A stretch of 45,990 bases of DNA from JANXYY01 sp035530875 (GCA_035530875.1 DATKUB010000070.1:1-45990); one strand, 5' to 3'; numbered from the stretch's first letter, positions 14,915 through 24,314 are shown. The notes: generated by a model not told the origin, from the sequence alone. Translations and numbers: made by a program.

Positions 14915-15845
14915 CTTTATTACTAAGTCTTTGTCCAAGGGGAGTTGAACGAATCTCCACTGCAACTGCGAGACCAAGTCCTTCCGCAAGTTGGTGTTGG
15001 TCTAGATTGACAGTTTCAAGACGACGCTCAACCCGGTGGTGTTCATTGGTTGCGGGGTCTGACAGTTCGGCTGTCAAGGTGATCGTGCCGTTTTTAAAAG
15101 TCGCGAATGCGCCAATGGCAGTTGCGCATGTGGCGCCAATGCCAACCAAGACCGCTCGCTCTGCACTTGTGCACAATCTCGTTGCGGGGTCATCCAATTC
15201 GGATAATTCCATAACCAGCTCTGTGTCCACGCTTCGACACTCCACTGCCAACGCGCCCTGTGCCGGTGCCGGGACTAATTGGGCCAGGGACAAGTACTCG
15301 ACGATTTCATCGTTCCTACCAACGCGGTTCAGTCCGGCTGCGGCAAGAACTGCCGCGTCGAACTCTCCGCTCATCACTTTCCCAATCCGGGTGTCTATGT
15401 TTCCGCGCATCGGGAGAATGACCAGGTCGGGTCGGAGAAAGGCGATGCGAGCCGTTCTACGTGGAGAAGACGTACCGACGCGGGCTCCTGCTGGAAGATC
15501 CTGTAAGGAAACTGCTGCTTTGGAGACCAATACGTCGCGCGGATCTTCGCGGGGCGGGATGGCCGCAAGGGTGATCCCCGGTTCCAACATCGACGGCAGG
15601 TCCTTAAATGAGTGCACGATAAAATCGACTTCTCCGCGAGAAAGGGCGGAGCGCAAGGCAGTTACAAAAACACCAGGGCGTGCCGGTTTAACCAGCGAGG
15701 TTGAAACATCATCGCCCTCGGTCCTGATGATTATTTCTTCGATTTTTGCGCCTGAGAGACTGGCGAAGGCCGCAGAGAACAGTCCTGACTGAGTGCGCGC
15801 CAGAAGGCTCCCTCTGGTGCCCAGGCGAAGTGAACGATCAAGCAT
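14907..15845 (-). CDS. hemC: Porphobilinogen deaminase (hydroxymethylbilane synthase)
   Basis: A 312-aa enzyme joining four porphobilinogens into hydroxymethylbilane on a covalent dipyrromethane cofactor. Key segments are LRLGTRGSLLARTQSG at the N-terminus, VHSFKDLPSML with the catalytic Asp, GTSSPRRTARI, LPMRGNIDTR and, near residue 235, the GIGATCATAIGAF loop with the cofactor cysteine. ATG 15845 gives the family N-terminus and overlaps the hemA stop by 8 bp. The open frame continues upstream to 15962 but only as an out-of-frame reading of hemA. Confidence 0.96.
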   Translation of the reverse strand: MLDRSLRLGTRGSLLARTQSGLFSAAFASLSGAKIEEIIIRTEGDDVSTSLVKPARPGVFVTALRSALSRGEVDFIVHSFKDLPSMLEPGITLAAIPPREDPRDVLVSKAAVSLQDLPAGARVGTSSPRRTARIAFLRPDLVILPMRGNIDTRIGKVMSGEFDAAVLAAAGLNRVGRNDEIVEYLSLAQLVPAPAQGALAVECRSVDTELVMELSELDDPATRLCTSAERAVLVGIGATCATAIGAFATFKNGTITLTAELSDPATNEHHRVERRLETVNLDQHQLAEGLGLAVAVEIRSTPLGQRLSNKDV

Positions 15846-17097
15846 TGTGCATTTCATCAACATTGATTCCGAACAGCAACTGAATCGCCCGGCGGTAGTC
15901 TTCTTCATTTCCGGTTCTAGCAAGTTCTCGAGCTCTGATCGAGGGCGTGTGGAGAAGCGCATTCGTCACCCGGTGAAGTGCATGCGCGACCTCTCCAGCA
16001 ACTTCATCGCCAGACCGTCGTCGCACCCGTTCGGTTTCTTCGCTAATGAGTACTCCGACGTGCGCTCTCATCAGGGCGACTACTGGTTCTACGGAACGAG
16101 TCGCAATCTCCGCTTCGAATTCGAGGACAGCATCTTGCACGATCGATCGCGCGGCCGTGATTGATTCACTGTGTTCATCCGGCGCGTTTTCCCCAATGAC
16201 TTCCAAGTTAATTACATCAGTCGAGGATAGTGCCGATACGTCATCATCGAGATCGGAGGCGAGCGCTAAGTCTAGAATCGGTAAGACAGCTCCATGTGGT
16301 CTAGATCGCTTTAGCATGTCTGCATCAATCATGTGAGTGCCATTGCCACTGCACGCAATCACTATGTCGGCCTCGGCTAGCGCGGCACTCAATCCATCTT
16401 TGGAGACGGGCCGCGTATCGTGGGACTCGCTGAATCGCCGTGCTCGTCCGCTAGCCGAAAAAACTTCGATCTCTGAACAGTTCATGGAGTGCAATGCTGA
16501 AACGATCACTCGCGCATAGGCGCCCGTTCCGAGAATCAAGGCTTTCTTGTCGGCAAGCGGCCAGTGGCGCTTCTCAACGAGTTGCAGTCCAACGTGCGCG
16601 ATGGATCGGCCAGCAGTTCCAAGATCCGTCGACGTCTTTACCTTCTTGGAAGTTGCAAGTGCTCTCTGAAAGAGAATCTCAATTCGAGAAGTCGACTCGC
16701 CTCTCTTCTGTGCCTGCTTAAACGCCTCGCGCACCTGGCCGGCAACTTCGACTTCGCCGACGATCATCGAATCTAGTCCGGAAGTAAGTGTGAACAGATG
16801 CTGAACGACGGTCGATTCAAAAGAGACACGTAATACCTGGCTGCAGTATTCAAGACTGAACCCGGTAACTTCGGCGATCAATGCGATTGTCTGGTCGACT
16901 GCTTCATGAAAACGTTCGGCTTCAAGATAAAGTTCAAAGCGGTTGCAAGTCGAAATGATCACTCCGCCAGAAATTCCGCAACTCTTGGCAACCCTCCCAA
17001 ACAGCGCTTCGCGAATGGCGTCCGTGAAACGTTCAAGTTTTTCGAGTTCCGAAAGTGGAAGGTCCTGGTGACTTGCACCGATGAGAACTAAGGCCAC
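15838..17097 (-). CDS. hemA: Glutamyl-tRNA reductase
   Basis: A 419-aa NADPH-dependent reductase of glutamyl-tRNA, the committed first step of the C5 pathway. The catalytic cysteine is in STCNRFELY; GLDSMIVGEVEVAGQVREAF is the family signature; a Rossmann segment ALILGTGAYARVIVSAL and a C-terminal dimerisation helix follow. It opens the minus-strand operon hemA-C-D-B-L. The start is GTG 17097 with no ribosome-binding site; TACCAT (17104-17109) ends 6 nt before it, which points to a leaderless mRNA. It is divergent from hemE over only 40 bp, allowing both arms of the pathway to be co-regulated. Confidence 0.96.
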   Translation of the reverse strand: MALVLIGASHQDLPLSELEKLERFTDAIREALFGRVAKSCGISGGVIISTCNRFELYLEAERFHEAVDQTIALIAEVTGFSLEYCSQVLRVSFESTVVQHLFTLTSGLDSMIVGEVEVAGQVREAFKQAQKRGESTSRIEILFQRALATSKKVKTSTDLGTAGRSIAHVGLQLVEKRHWPLADKKALILGTGAYARVIVSALHSMNCSEIEVFSASGRARRFSESHDTRPVSKDGLSAALAEADIVIACSGNGTHMIDADMLKRSRPHGAVLPILDLALASDLDDDVSALSSTDVINLEVIGENAPDEHSESITAARSIVQDAVLEFEAEIATRSVEPVVALMRAHVGVLISEETERVRRRSGDEVAGEVAHALHRVTNALLHTPSIRARELARTGNEEDYRRAIQLLFGINVDEMHNA

Positions 17098-17137
17098 CCG
17101 GTGATGGTACGCCCCAAAGGCCTGGCATGATAGTTAC
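17098..17137. promoter_or_regulatory. Divergent hemA/hemE promoter region, both leaderless
   Basis: The 40-bp gap holds TACCAT (17104-17109, read on the minus strand) 6 nt before the hemA GTG, and CATGAT (17126-17131, plus strand) 6 nt before the hemE GTG. Neither gene has a visible ribosome-binding site. The two -10 elements are 16 bp apart, so a single bound factor could influence both. No clear iron- or heme-responsive palindrome is seen. Confidence 0.5.
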
Positions 17138-18196
17138 GTGAAATTGCCCAAGAGCCATCCTTTGGTTGTCGGTGCTACGAATGATTCACTGCTGGTTGCG
17201 GCCTATCAGGGTGAGCGAAGAGAGCGGAATCCCATTTGGTTTATGCGCCAAGCAGGGCGTTCGCTGCCCGAGTATCGAGCGCTGCGCGAAGGTGTGCCGA
17301 TGCTTGAGGCGTGTTTGCGTCCGGACATGGCGGCTGAGATTACGCTGCAGCCAGTTTCCCGACACGGTGTCGATGCCGCCATCTTCTTCAGCGACATTGT
17401 CATACCACTTCGGCTGGCTGGAATAGATGTGGACATTGTCGCCGGAGTTGGTCCCGTCATGGCCGAGCCAGTACGAACTCGAGGAGATCTTGACCGGCTT
17501 AGGGAAATTGATTTGACCAACCTTGAACCGATCACCCAAGCTGTTGGTTTGGTTGTCAAAGAGTTGGGGCGCACTCCGTTGATTGGATTTGGCGGAGCGC
17601 CATTCACTTTGGCGTCGTATCTAATTGAGGGTGGTCCATCGCGCGAACTACCGGTCACTCGAGCGTTGATGCAGGAAGACCCAATCCTCTGGGCCGATAT
17701 CTTGACTTGGGCGGCCAGCGTTACTGCGCAGTTTCTCCGCGCACAAGTGTTGGCCGGTGCGAGCGCGATTCAACTTTTTGACTCATGGGCTGGGCGGCTA
17801 ACACTTGACGAGTACCGGACCTACGCCGCTCCGTACTCGAAGAAAGTTATGAACTTGGTGTCGGATCTTCCGGTACCAAGAGTCCACTTTGGAACAATGA
17901 CCAAAGACCTTCTTCGCGACATGCATGAAGTGGGCGCCACAGTCATGGGGGTTGATCAATTCACACCACTGGATTGGGCCAACGAAGTCCTTGGCGGGCA
18001 GGTTCCACTACAGGGCAACATTGATCCTGAACTTTTATCGGCTCCATGGCCGCAGCTCCGATCTCATGTGGAAGACGTTCTAGTCCGAGGCAGCGGCGCA
18101 CCAGCTCACGTCGTTAATTTGGGCCACGGCGTTCCGCCGGACACCGAACCCGACGTGCTTACTCGTCTTGTTCATCTTGTGCATGGCGAACTATGA
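17138..18196 (+). CDS. hemE: Uroporphyrinogen decarboxylase
   Basis: A 352-aa cytoplasmic enzyme that removes four acetate carboxyls from uroporphyrinogen III to give coproporphyrinogen III. The N-terminal signature WFMRQAGRSLPEYR, the catalytic-aspartate segment FFSDIVIPL, the motif GFGGAPFTLASYLIEGG and the late VQLQGNID-like QVPLQGNIDPELL with NLGHGVPPDTEPD are all in place. The start is GTG 17138, 6 nt after CATGAT. The gene overlaps the next one by ATGA and opens the plus-strand heme operon. Confidence 0.97.
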   Translation: MKLPKSHPLVVGATNDSLLVAAYQGERRERNPIWFMRQAGRSLPEYRALREGVPMLEACLRPDMAAEITLQPVSRHGVDAAIFFSDIVIPLRLAGIDVDIVAGVGPVMAEPVRTRGDLDRLREIDLTNLEPITQAVGLVVKELGRTPLIGFGGAPFTLASYLIEGGPSRELPVTRALMQEDPILWADILTWAASVTAQFLRAQVLAGASAIQLFDSWAGRLTLDEYRTYAAPYSKKVMNLVSDLPVPRVHFGTMTKDLLRDMHEVGATVMGVDQFTPLDWANEVLGGQVPLQGNIDPELLSAPWPQLRSHVEDVLVRGSGAPAHVVNLGHGVPPDTEPDVLTRLVHLVHGEL

Positions 18197-19587
18197 GCAC
18201 AGCACACTCGGTACAAGCTTTGGTGCTCGGCGGCGGGGTCACCGGATTAACTGCGGCTCGCGATTTAGCCGAACACTTTGAATCCGTACTGCTTTTGGAA
18301 AAGGCCGAGCAACTTGGCGGCTCGATCGGGCGAATTTCTATCGCCGGTGTGACCGTCGATTCGGGAGCGGAGGCATTCGCAGTAAGTCGAGATGATGCGC
18401 TTGCGTTAATCGAATCGCTTGGCTTGACCGAAGAATTGATCGTGCCGGCTAGAGCCGATGCTCGCATCCGATCGGGCGAGGACACCTATCTCATCCCTTA
18501 TGGAATTTTAGGAATTCCCAGCGATTTAAATGACCCTTCGGTTTTGGCGGCCGTTGGTGCCGATGCTGTCGATATAGCGCGCAAACTCGATGCTGAACCG
18601 TGGGACATCACTGGCCCGATTTCGATTGGAACTCTGGTTCGCAACCGTCTCGGGGCTGAATTCGTCGACCGATTATTAGCTCCGGTGGTCGGGGGAGTCC
18701 ATTCAGCCAATCCAGATTTGCTAGATGTAGACGCCATTGTCCCTGGATTGCTAGCGGTCGCCTCGAAGACCGGTTCGCTGGTGAGTGCCGTCGCCAAGAT
18801 GCGGGAGAGCGCCGCTGCGGCTCGACCAGGCGGCGCCATCATGAGCCTTAACGGCGGAATGCACTCGCTGGTTGATGCGCTCGCAGCAGATCTAAACAAA
18901 CGTGGAGTTTCGATCCTCTTGTCTCAGTCAGCGGCATCTGCCCGATATGTGGATGGTCGCTGGTGTGTGACGACCGAAGATGGTGCGGAGTTTACGAGTG
19001 AAATTCTTGTGGTCGCCCTGCCATCGCGAGCCGCCTCAAACCTGTTTGCCGACGACCCATCTCTGAGCGAACCCTTGTCCCAGGTAGACACGGTTGATGT
19101 GGCCATCGTGATTCTCGTTCTTCGGGCCCCAGAACTGGCGGCGGCGCCGCTGGGTTCAGGAGTGCTAGTCACGGGCAGTAGTGCAGGCATCGAAGCCAAG
19201 GCATCCACGCATGCCACAGCCAAGTGGGGGTGGTTAGGCCAGCGCTCTGGCGAGGATCATGTGCTCCGGTTTTCCTACGGGCGAGATGGCAAATTACCGC
19301 CGGATTTGCCAGGGCTTACCGATCAGGCCCTGGCCGATGCAAAGGCGCTCTATGGGCTCGCCTCCCCAGAGTTGGTGGCTGTCCAGACTGTCCTCTGGCC
19401 GGGAGCCTTGGTGCACCCAGGTTCCAGACATCTTGAGGCGGCCAAACTGGTAACCGAGGAAGTCGCTAAGCGGTCCAACTTGGCAATAATCGGGGCTGGT
19501 CTGGGTGGCAATGGGATAACGGGTGCCATCCGCCAGGCTCACGATGCCGTCGCCGGCTTGAGCGTGCGATACTTCCGTCGTGACTGA
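18193..19587 (+). CDS. hemY: Coproporphyrinogen III oxidase, HemY/CgoX type
   Basis: A 464-aa FAD-dependent oxidase. In Gram-positive lineages that also carry HemQ, this family oxidises coproporphyrinogen III to coproporphyrin III with oxygen (CgoX). The dinucleotide motif VLGGGVTGLTAARDLAEHF is at the N-terminus; GASIG-like GGSIGRI and VDSGAEAF follow; the C-terminal FAD contact is IGAGLGGNGITGAI. There is no membrane helix. It overlaps hemE by 4 bp and hemQ by 8 bp. The immediate neighbours hemQ and hemH, and the absence of hemF/hemN/hemG here, support the coproporphyrin-dependent role. Confidence 0.94.
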   Translation: MSTAHSVQALVLGGGVTGLTAARDLAEHFESVLLLEKAEQLGGSIGRISIAGVTVDSGAEAFAVSRDDALALIESLGLTEELIVPARADARIRSGEDTYLIPYGILGIPSDLNDPSVLAAVGADAVDIARKLDAEPWDITGPISIGTLVRNRLGAEFVDRLLAPVVGGVHSANPDLLDVDAIVPGLLAVASKTGSLVSAVAKMRESAAAARPGGAIMSLNGGMHSLVDALAADLNKRGVSILLSQSAASARYVDGRWCVTTEDGAEFTSEILVVALPSRAASNLFADDPSLSEPLSQVDTVDVAIVILVLRAPELAAAPLGSGVLVTGSSAGIEAKASTHATAKWGWLGQRSGEDHVLRFSYGRDGKLPPDLPGLTDQALADAKALYGLASPELVAVQTVLWPGALVHPGSRHLEAAKLVTEEVAKRSNLAIIGAGLGGNGITGAIRQAHDAVAGLSVRYFRRD

Positions 19588-20281
19588 GCCAACTTCAAAT
19601 AAGACTTCTGCACGGACGATCAACGAAACCATCCGGTACACCTCTTGGGCGGTCTACCGCCGCAGCTCGCCTCTGGCTGACCCGGACCAAGCCAGTGCCC
19701 AATTTGTCCAGTTTCTCAGTGCGGCTGAGGCCGCGGGCGTGCAACTCCGAGGAGCCTACGACGTATCTGGCATGCGCGCTGACGCCGATCTGATTCTCTG
19801 GTTCCATGCCCCGGCGGCCGAGCAAATCCAGACCGCTCTTCGAAACTTCCGCCGAACTGAGCTCGGCCAGAGTCTTGCACTGACCTGGTCAGCCATGGCG
19901 CTTCATCGTCCAGCCGAATTCAATAAGGGGCACGTACCGGCTTTTATGGCTGGGGCGAAGGCAAAAGATTGGCTCAGCGTCTACCCATTTGTTAGGTCGT
20001 ATGACTGGTATTTGCTTCCCGAAGATGAGCGGCGGGATCTTCTAGTTGAGCACGGTATGGCCGCCCGTGATTACACGGGTCTGCTGAGCAACACGGTGGC
20101 AGCCTTCGCTCTGGGAGACTACGAGTGGATTCTTGCCCTTGAGTCGAACGATCTCTTTGAGATTGTCGACATGATGCGTCACCTTAGGTCGACGAAGGCG
20201 CGGTTGCATGTGCGTGAAGAGATTCCCTTTTACACCGGACGCCGCATTGAACCCGAAGCGGTTGCTGGTCTCTTAGCGTGA
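19580..20281 (+). CDS. hemQ: Coproheme decarboxylase HemQ (chlorite dismutase family)
   Basis: A 233-aa protein of the chlorite dismutase fold that turns coproheme into protoheme with peroxide, the last step of the Gram-positive heme route (also named ChdC). The actinobacterial wordings are clear: RYTSWAVYRR near the start, YPFVRSYDWYLLP containing the conserved tyrosines, LVEHGMAARDYTGLLSNT and the C-terminal VREEIPFYTGR. The starting GTG is 8 bp inside hemY. The stop overlaps the ferrochelatase GTG (GTGA). Chlorite detoxification is excluded by the heme-operon setting. Confidence 0.95.
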   Translation: MTEPTSNKTSARTINETIRYTSWAVYRRSSPLADPDQASAQFVQFLSAAEAAGVQLRGAYDVSGMRADADLILWFHAPAAEQIQTALRNFRRTELGQSLALTWSAMALHRPAEFNKGHVPAFMAGAKAKDWLSVYPFVRSYDWYLLPEDERRDLLVEHGMAARDYTGLLSNTVAAFALGDYEWILALESNDLFEIVDMMRHLRSTKARLHVREEIPFYTGRRIEPEAVAGLLA

Positions 20282-21369
20282 GTTATGACGCGATCCTCCT
20301 GTCGTCTTTTGGTGGACCGGAAGGTCTTGACGACGTCATCCCCTTCCTAGAACGGGTCACGGCCGGACGCGATATACCGAAGGAACGTCTCGCGGAAGTT
20401 GGTACTCACTATTTGACTATGAACGGCGTCAGCCCGATAAACACTCAGAACCGACAACTCGTTTCGGCAATTAAGGATGAGTTAGTAAAACGCAAACTTG
20501 AGATTCCGATCTTCTGGGGTAATCGAAATTCAGAGCCGTTCTTTACCGATGCACTTCGTAAAATCAATTCCGCTGGCTGTCGAAAAGTGTTAGCAATTAC
20601 TACAAGCGCCTATTCGTCATATTCAGGATGTCGCCAGTACCGAGAAAATCTTGCACAAGCTCTTGTCGAAACTGGTCTGGCGGAATCTATGACTATCGAT
20701 AAGGTGCGAAGTTACTTCGATCATCCAGGGTTCGTGGAACCGTTTATCACCGGCTTGGTTTCTGCAGTCAATGAGATGCAATCCGAAGGCCTGAACTTTT
20801 CAGATATTCACCTATTATTTACCACCCACTCGATTCCAAACTCGATGGCGGAGACTTCGGGTCCGCCAGCTATGCGTGGTGAATTAATCGAAGGCGTCTA
20901 CGTTGCTCAACACAGAGCAACTTTGTCCTGTGTCTTGGAAGGCACTCAACTTAAGTTGGCTGAGCCGGCACCAAGCTGGTCCCTCGTTTATCAATCGAGA
21001 AGTGGGGCACCACATACGCCTTGGTTAGAGCCGGATATCGGCGATGCAATTAAGGAACTTGCCGCCAACGGGACAAAGGCTGTCATTGTGATCCCGATCG
21101 GCTTCATCAGCGATCACGTAGAGGTGGTTTGGGATCTAGACAAAGTGGCCAGTGAAATTGCTGAGGAACAGGGACTTAGATTTGCTCGAGTGGCCACTCC
21201 TGGGATCAGCGGTGCATTTGTATCGGGAATCGTTGATTTGCTTGAAGAGCGGATCAACTCGGCAGAGCCCTTAGCGCTTTCAGACCTTGGCCCATGGCCC
21301 GATAGATGCCCAATCGGCTGCTGTCCTAACCCTCGATCCGACTTACCTGCAATTGCGCAGGGTTCGTAG
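20278..21369 (+). CDS. hemH: Coproporphyrin III ferrochelatase
   Basis: A 363-aa ferrochelatase inserting iron into coproporphyrin III (CpfC role). It begins SYDAILLSSFGGPEGLDDV, has GNRNSEPFFTDALRKI and the metal-handling histidine in LFTTHSIPNSM, and a late PIGFISDHVEVVWDLD. The C-terminus carries the cysteine cluster CPIGCC (just before the last 15 residues), which with an upstream cysteine is the [2Fe-2S] ligand pattern known from mycobacterial ferrochelatases. Last of the heme genes; an MFS gene follows after 11 nt. Confidence 0.95.
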   Translation: MSYDAILLSSFGGPEGLDDVIPFLERVTAGRDIPKERLAEVGTHYLTMNGVSPINTQNRQLVSAIKDELVKRKLEIPIFWGNRNSEPFFTDALRKINSAGCRKVLAITTSAYSSYSGCRQYRENLAQALVETGLAESMTIDKVRSYFDHPGFVEPFITGLVSAVNEMQSEGLNFSDIHLLFTTHSIPNSMAETSGPPAMRGELIEGVYVAQHRATLSCVLEGTQLKLAEPAPSWSLVYQSRSGAPHTPWLEPDIGDAIKELAANGTKAVIVIPIGFISDHVEVVWDLDKVASEIAEEQGLRFARVATPGISGAFVSGIVDLLEERINSAEPLALSDLGPWPDRCPIGCCPNPRSDLPAIAQGS

Positions 21370-21380
21370 AAGTAGGCTAA

Positions 21381-22862
21381 GTGAACCAGATAAATAATAA
21401 ATCTCGTCGGATTCTTCCGGTACTTTCCGGTCTTGCATTAGGCATGTTTCTTGCAGCCCTGGATCAGACCGTTATTTCGACCGCAAGTCCAACAATCGCG
21501 ACTGCGCTCGGGCACTTATCAAGCCAGTCGTGGCTAATAACGTCTTATCTTGGCGCAACCCTTATTACTACTCCGATTTACGGTCGCCTCTCAGATGCCT
21601 ATGGTCGGCGCCGGCTCTTCATTATTGCTTTGGGTCTGTTCCTTCTCGGCTCTACCCTGAGCATGATCGCGAGTTCTTTCGGGTTTCTAATCGCTGGTCG
21701 CACAGTTCAAGGTCTTGGCGCAGGTGGTCTTTTCTCGCTGGCCTTCGCCACGATTGCCGACCTCGTACCCCCGAGGGAACGGGCGCGTTACATTCTTTTT
21801 TTCGTAGCCATTTTTGGTTCAGCCAGTCTTCTTGGCCCCTTAATGGGCGGCATCATCGCATCCCAGGCGGAAATCTTTGGAGTGTCAGGCTGGCGTTGGA
21901 TCTTCGCGGTCAATTTACCTGTGGCATTGGTTGCCATTGCGTTGGCTCTCAGATATTTACGAGTTCCACAGCAACTAGTTCGTCAACGATTGGACCTGGC
22001 AGGGGTCATGTTGTTTGCAGTCTTCATCCTCATGCTTCTAGGACTTGGCGAAGGTTCTAATTCGCCAATTCTGGCCTCGGTAAGCCCTTGGCTGCTGGCG
22101 ACTGCCGTCCTAGCACTGTTGGGGTTCCTGTACATAGAGCAAAGGATGCAAGAAAGCGCATTCATTCCACTTCACTTTTTTCGAAACCGACTTTTCGCGG
22201 TCACCGTAGCGATCAGTGCAATAGCCGGCGCTGGAATGATTATTAGCCTTTTATTTACCCCCTTAATCGCCCAAGTGCGTTATGGCGTTTCCCCAGCCAG
22301 TGGTGGCTTGCTTCTACTTGTCATGGGTCTGGGCAATCTATTTGGCTCTGGGTTTGGTAGCAGAATTATTTCCAAAACTGGTCGCTACCGAGAACTTGCG
22401 ATATCCGGTCTATTGGCATTCGTTCTCGGGTTCTTTCTTCTGTATCTGAGCATTGATGCCGGCATCATTGGCATTGGGTTCGCCGTTTTCTTACTGGGTG
22501 TTGGTTCTGGGCTAGTTACCCAGTTTGCTTCAGTAACAGCTCCTTATGCATTAGGCGCTGCGCACTTGGGTGCCGGTTCGTCCATCAATACATTTTCTAG
22601 ACAATTTGGAAGCGTCATTGGCGCGGGCATTTCATTGGCGGCGTTGTTCTCTTCGTGGACCAACCGTGATGGTCTAAGCAGTAAGAATGTGGCAATTCAA
22701 GTTTCCGTACTGCGCCATCTTTCCGCAGCTGCGAGAGCGGACTTTGTTGATGCGGCTAAGCCCGTACTTCTTTTCGCGGGAGTGGCTCTGCTTTTTGGAT
22801 TCGCAATTGCCCTTCTGCTGCCACATGGTGTACTCGACCCTGAACATCAGACCGAGCAATAG
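21381..22862 (+). CDS. MFS drug exporter, DHA2 (EmrB/QacA) type
   Basis: A 493-aa inner-membrane protein with about 14 hydrophobic segments, the count typical of the proton-driven DHA2 exporters. The family motif C and A regions are visible: LAALDQTVISTASPTIATAL at the start, GRLSDAYGRRRLFI (motif A loop) and GRTVQGLGAGGLFSLAFATIADLVPPRERARY. It is 11 nt downstream of hemH with a GTG start and no clear ribosome-binding site; TAGGCT (21373-21378) lies only 2 nt before the GTG. Read-through from the heme operon is plausible, and a link to porphyrin export is possible but unproven. It converges with the mscS-like gene. Confidence 0.9.
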   Translation: MNQINNKSRRILPVLSGLALGMFLAALDQTVISTASPTIATALGHLSSQSWLITSYLGATLITTPIYGRLSDAYGRRRLFIIALGLFLLGSTLSMIASSFGFLIAGRTVQGLGAGGLFSLAFATIADLVPPRERARYILFFVAIFGSASLLGPLMGGIIASQAEIFGVSGWRWIFAVNLPVALVAIALALRYLRVPQQLVRQRLDLAGVMLFAVFILMLLGLGEGSNSPILASVSPWLLATAVLALLGFLYIEQRMQESAFIPLHFFRNRLFAVTVAISAIAGAGMIISLLFTPLIAQVRYGVSPASGGLLLLVMGLGNLFGSGFGSRIISKTGRYRELAISGLLAFVLGFFLLYLSIDAGIIGIGFAVFLLGVGSGLVTQFASVTAPYALGAAHLGAGSSINTFSRQFGSVIGAGISLAALFSSWTNRDGLSSKNVAIQVSVLRHLSAAARADFVDAAKPVLLFAGVALLFGFAIALLLPHGVLDPEHQTEQ

Positions 22863-22874
22863 GCATCAATCAGA

Positions 22875-23744
22875 TTAGCTTCGATTCCAAATATCAACTT
22901 GTTGAAATGGGATTTCGATATTTGCTTGATCAAACCTTTCTTTAATGACGTAGCGAAGCCTTCTCGCAAGTTCCCACTGTGTGCCTGCCTTAACTTTGAT
23001 CGCCAAACGTATGTCAACTGAACTTGCTCCCAGTTTTTCGACGCCCCAAATTTCTGGTGCTTCGAGAATGCTCTTGCTGTTAACTTCTTGGTGTGCGAAA
23101 TCTTGCAGAATCGATTTGAGTTCGGAAAAGGTGCTTTCCAAGTTGCTCGCGTAAGCAATACCGACGTCCAAAATTAGGCGAGACCACTCCTGGCTTTTGT
23201 TTGCGACTCGACGAATTTCCCCATTTGGCACATGCCACAAAGTCCCGTCAACCGCTCTGACCCGAGTGCTCTTTAACGAAATAGATTCCACAACTCCAAT
23301 TGCTTCTCCCACATCAACCACATCACCGATCCCGTATTGATCCTCAGCCAGAATCGACACGCCCGCCAGGATATCTTTCACTAATGCCTGTGCGCCGAAA
23401 CCAATAGCAACACCAACGACACTTGCTCCCGCAAGTAGTGGTGCAAGATTGATGCCCAATTGATCAAGAATTAAAAGGAAGGCAATTGCTGCTGTTGTGA
23501 ATCGAGTGATCGAATTGGTTAACTCAATCAGTGCTTTTGCTCTTTGCATGGATCGTGAATCCGATACGACGTCTTGTTCAGCCCCATCTCTTAATTTCAT
23601 GAAACGCGTTATGGACACTCGTAGGGATCGCCTGACAATAATCGAAGCCAATGTTGCAAGCGCCGCGATTAAAGCAATTCGCCCTATGGAAATAAGGAAA
23701 TGAGACAGCCCTGGATTCATTATTAGCCCTTCGCTATTTAACAT
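22875..23744 (-). CDS. Small mechanosensitive channel (MscS family)
   Basis: A 289-aa inner-membrane channel protein that would release solutes on hypo-osmotic shock. There are three hydrophobic segments, the last being the Gly/Ala-rich pore helix around LLAGASVVGVAIGFGAQALVKDILAG, followed by the beta-domain with EDQYGIGDVVDVGEAIGVVESI and a C-terminal alpha/beta domain ending in PFQQVDIW. Length equals E. coli MscS. The start is ATG 23744; TAGAAT (23752-23757, minus strand) ends 7 nt before it, again a leaderless layout. An ATG at 23720 is an alternative. Confidence 0.9.
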   Translation of the reverse strand: MLNSEGLIMNPGLSHFLISIGRIALIAALATLASIIVRRSLRVSITRFMKLRDGAEQDVVSDSRSMQRAKALIELTNSITRFTTAAIAFLLILDQLGINLAPLLAGASVVGVAIGFGAQALVKDILAGVSILAEDQYGIGDVVDVGEAIGVVESISLKSTRVRAVDGTLWHVPNGEIRRVANKSQEWSRLILDVGIAYASNLESTFSELKSILQDFAHQEVNSKSILEAPEIWGVEKLGASSVDIRLAIKVKAGTQWELARRLRYVIKERFDQANIEIPFQQVDIWNRS

Positions 23745-23846
23745 CGAGGGTATTCTAATTGAGTAATTTGGTTAAGAGTTGGGCAAGAGGATCAAAAGGC
23801 ACCCATGCGCTCCAAATTGGCTTACTTTACGAAGACGGACCGCGGT

Positions 23847-24314
23847 TCATGGTGAGGTGAGTCGCCGATTTGCAAGATGAACAGACGCGGAACTGCGTTC
23901 AGCTAATTCTTGCCAAACGGTTCCCTCAATTTCTACGGCTGCCGCAGGGAAAAGACCGTTCTCTTCCTTCTCGATGTGCTCTCGAAGCGCTGCGATGGCA
24001 ATAGGAACTTGTCCGAAATCTCCCTCCGAGATCCTGCCAAAAAGAGCATGCAACTGGTCATGTTCGGCACAGAGCGTCTTTATATGTTCGGCAAATTCGG
24101 CTCGATTCTTAAGTTCATCGAAGATTCCGAACTCCTCTTGTTCAGTGTGGGGAATGAGCAGCGCCAGCAATGTTTCAAGATGCTCTTTTGTCAATGCCTC
24201 ATCAAAACCCGCAGCAGCTTTCCGGAGCGGACCGGTGGCATTAACAATTTCCTCATGCTGCAAGGTCAAATCCGCTATCTCGGTCAGTGCTCGGCAACCG
24301 CAATAGGAACACAT
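23847..24314 (-). CDS. Hemerythrin-like HHE protein with N-terminal cysteine motif
   Basis: A 155-aa cytoplasmic four-helix protein with a likely di-iron site. Histidine/acidic positions typical of HHE domains are LQHEEIVN (His19), LIPHTEQEE, AEHDQLHALF and REHIEKEENGLFP. The N-terminus MCSYCGCRAL has a CxxCxC cluster absent from plain hemerythrins; it may bind metal or act in redox. The gene begins 11 nt after copA ends, with AAGG upstream of ATG 24314, so it is the third gene of the copper group. It may sense oxygen or NO, or protect iron under copper stress; which of these is not decidable. Confidence 0.88.
   Translation of the reverse strand: MCSYCGCRALTEIADLTLQHEEIVNATGPLRKAAAGFDEALTKEHLETLLALLIPHTEQEEFGIFDELKNRAEFAEHIKTLCAEHDQLHALFGRISEGDFGQVPIAIAALREHIEKEENGLFPAAAVEIEGTVWQELAERSSASVHLANRRLTSP

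Noticed and set aside
15007..15792. Long plus-strand frame of 261 codons antisense to hemC
   Set aside because: Its composition (Ser/Arg/Thr-rich, no motifs) and exact overlap with a clear hemC show it is a shadow frame.
15846..15962. N-terminal extension of HemC with several cysteines
   Set aside because: It is the hemA 3' end read in another frame; LRLGTRGS is the family start.
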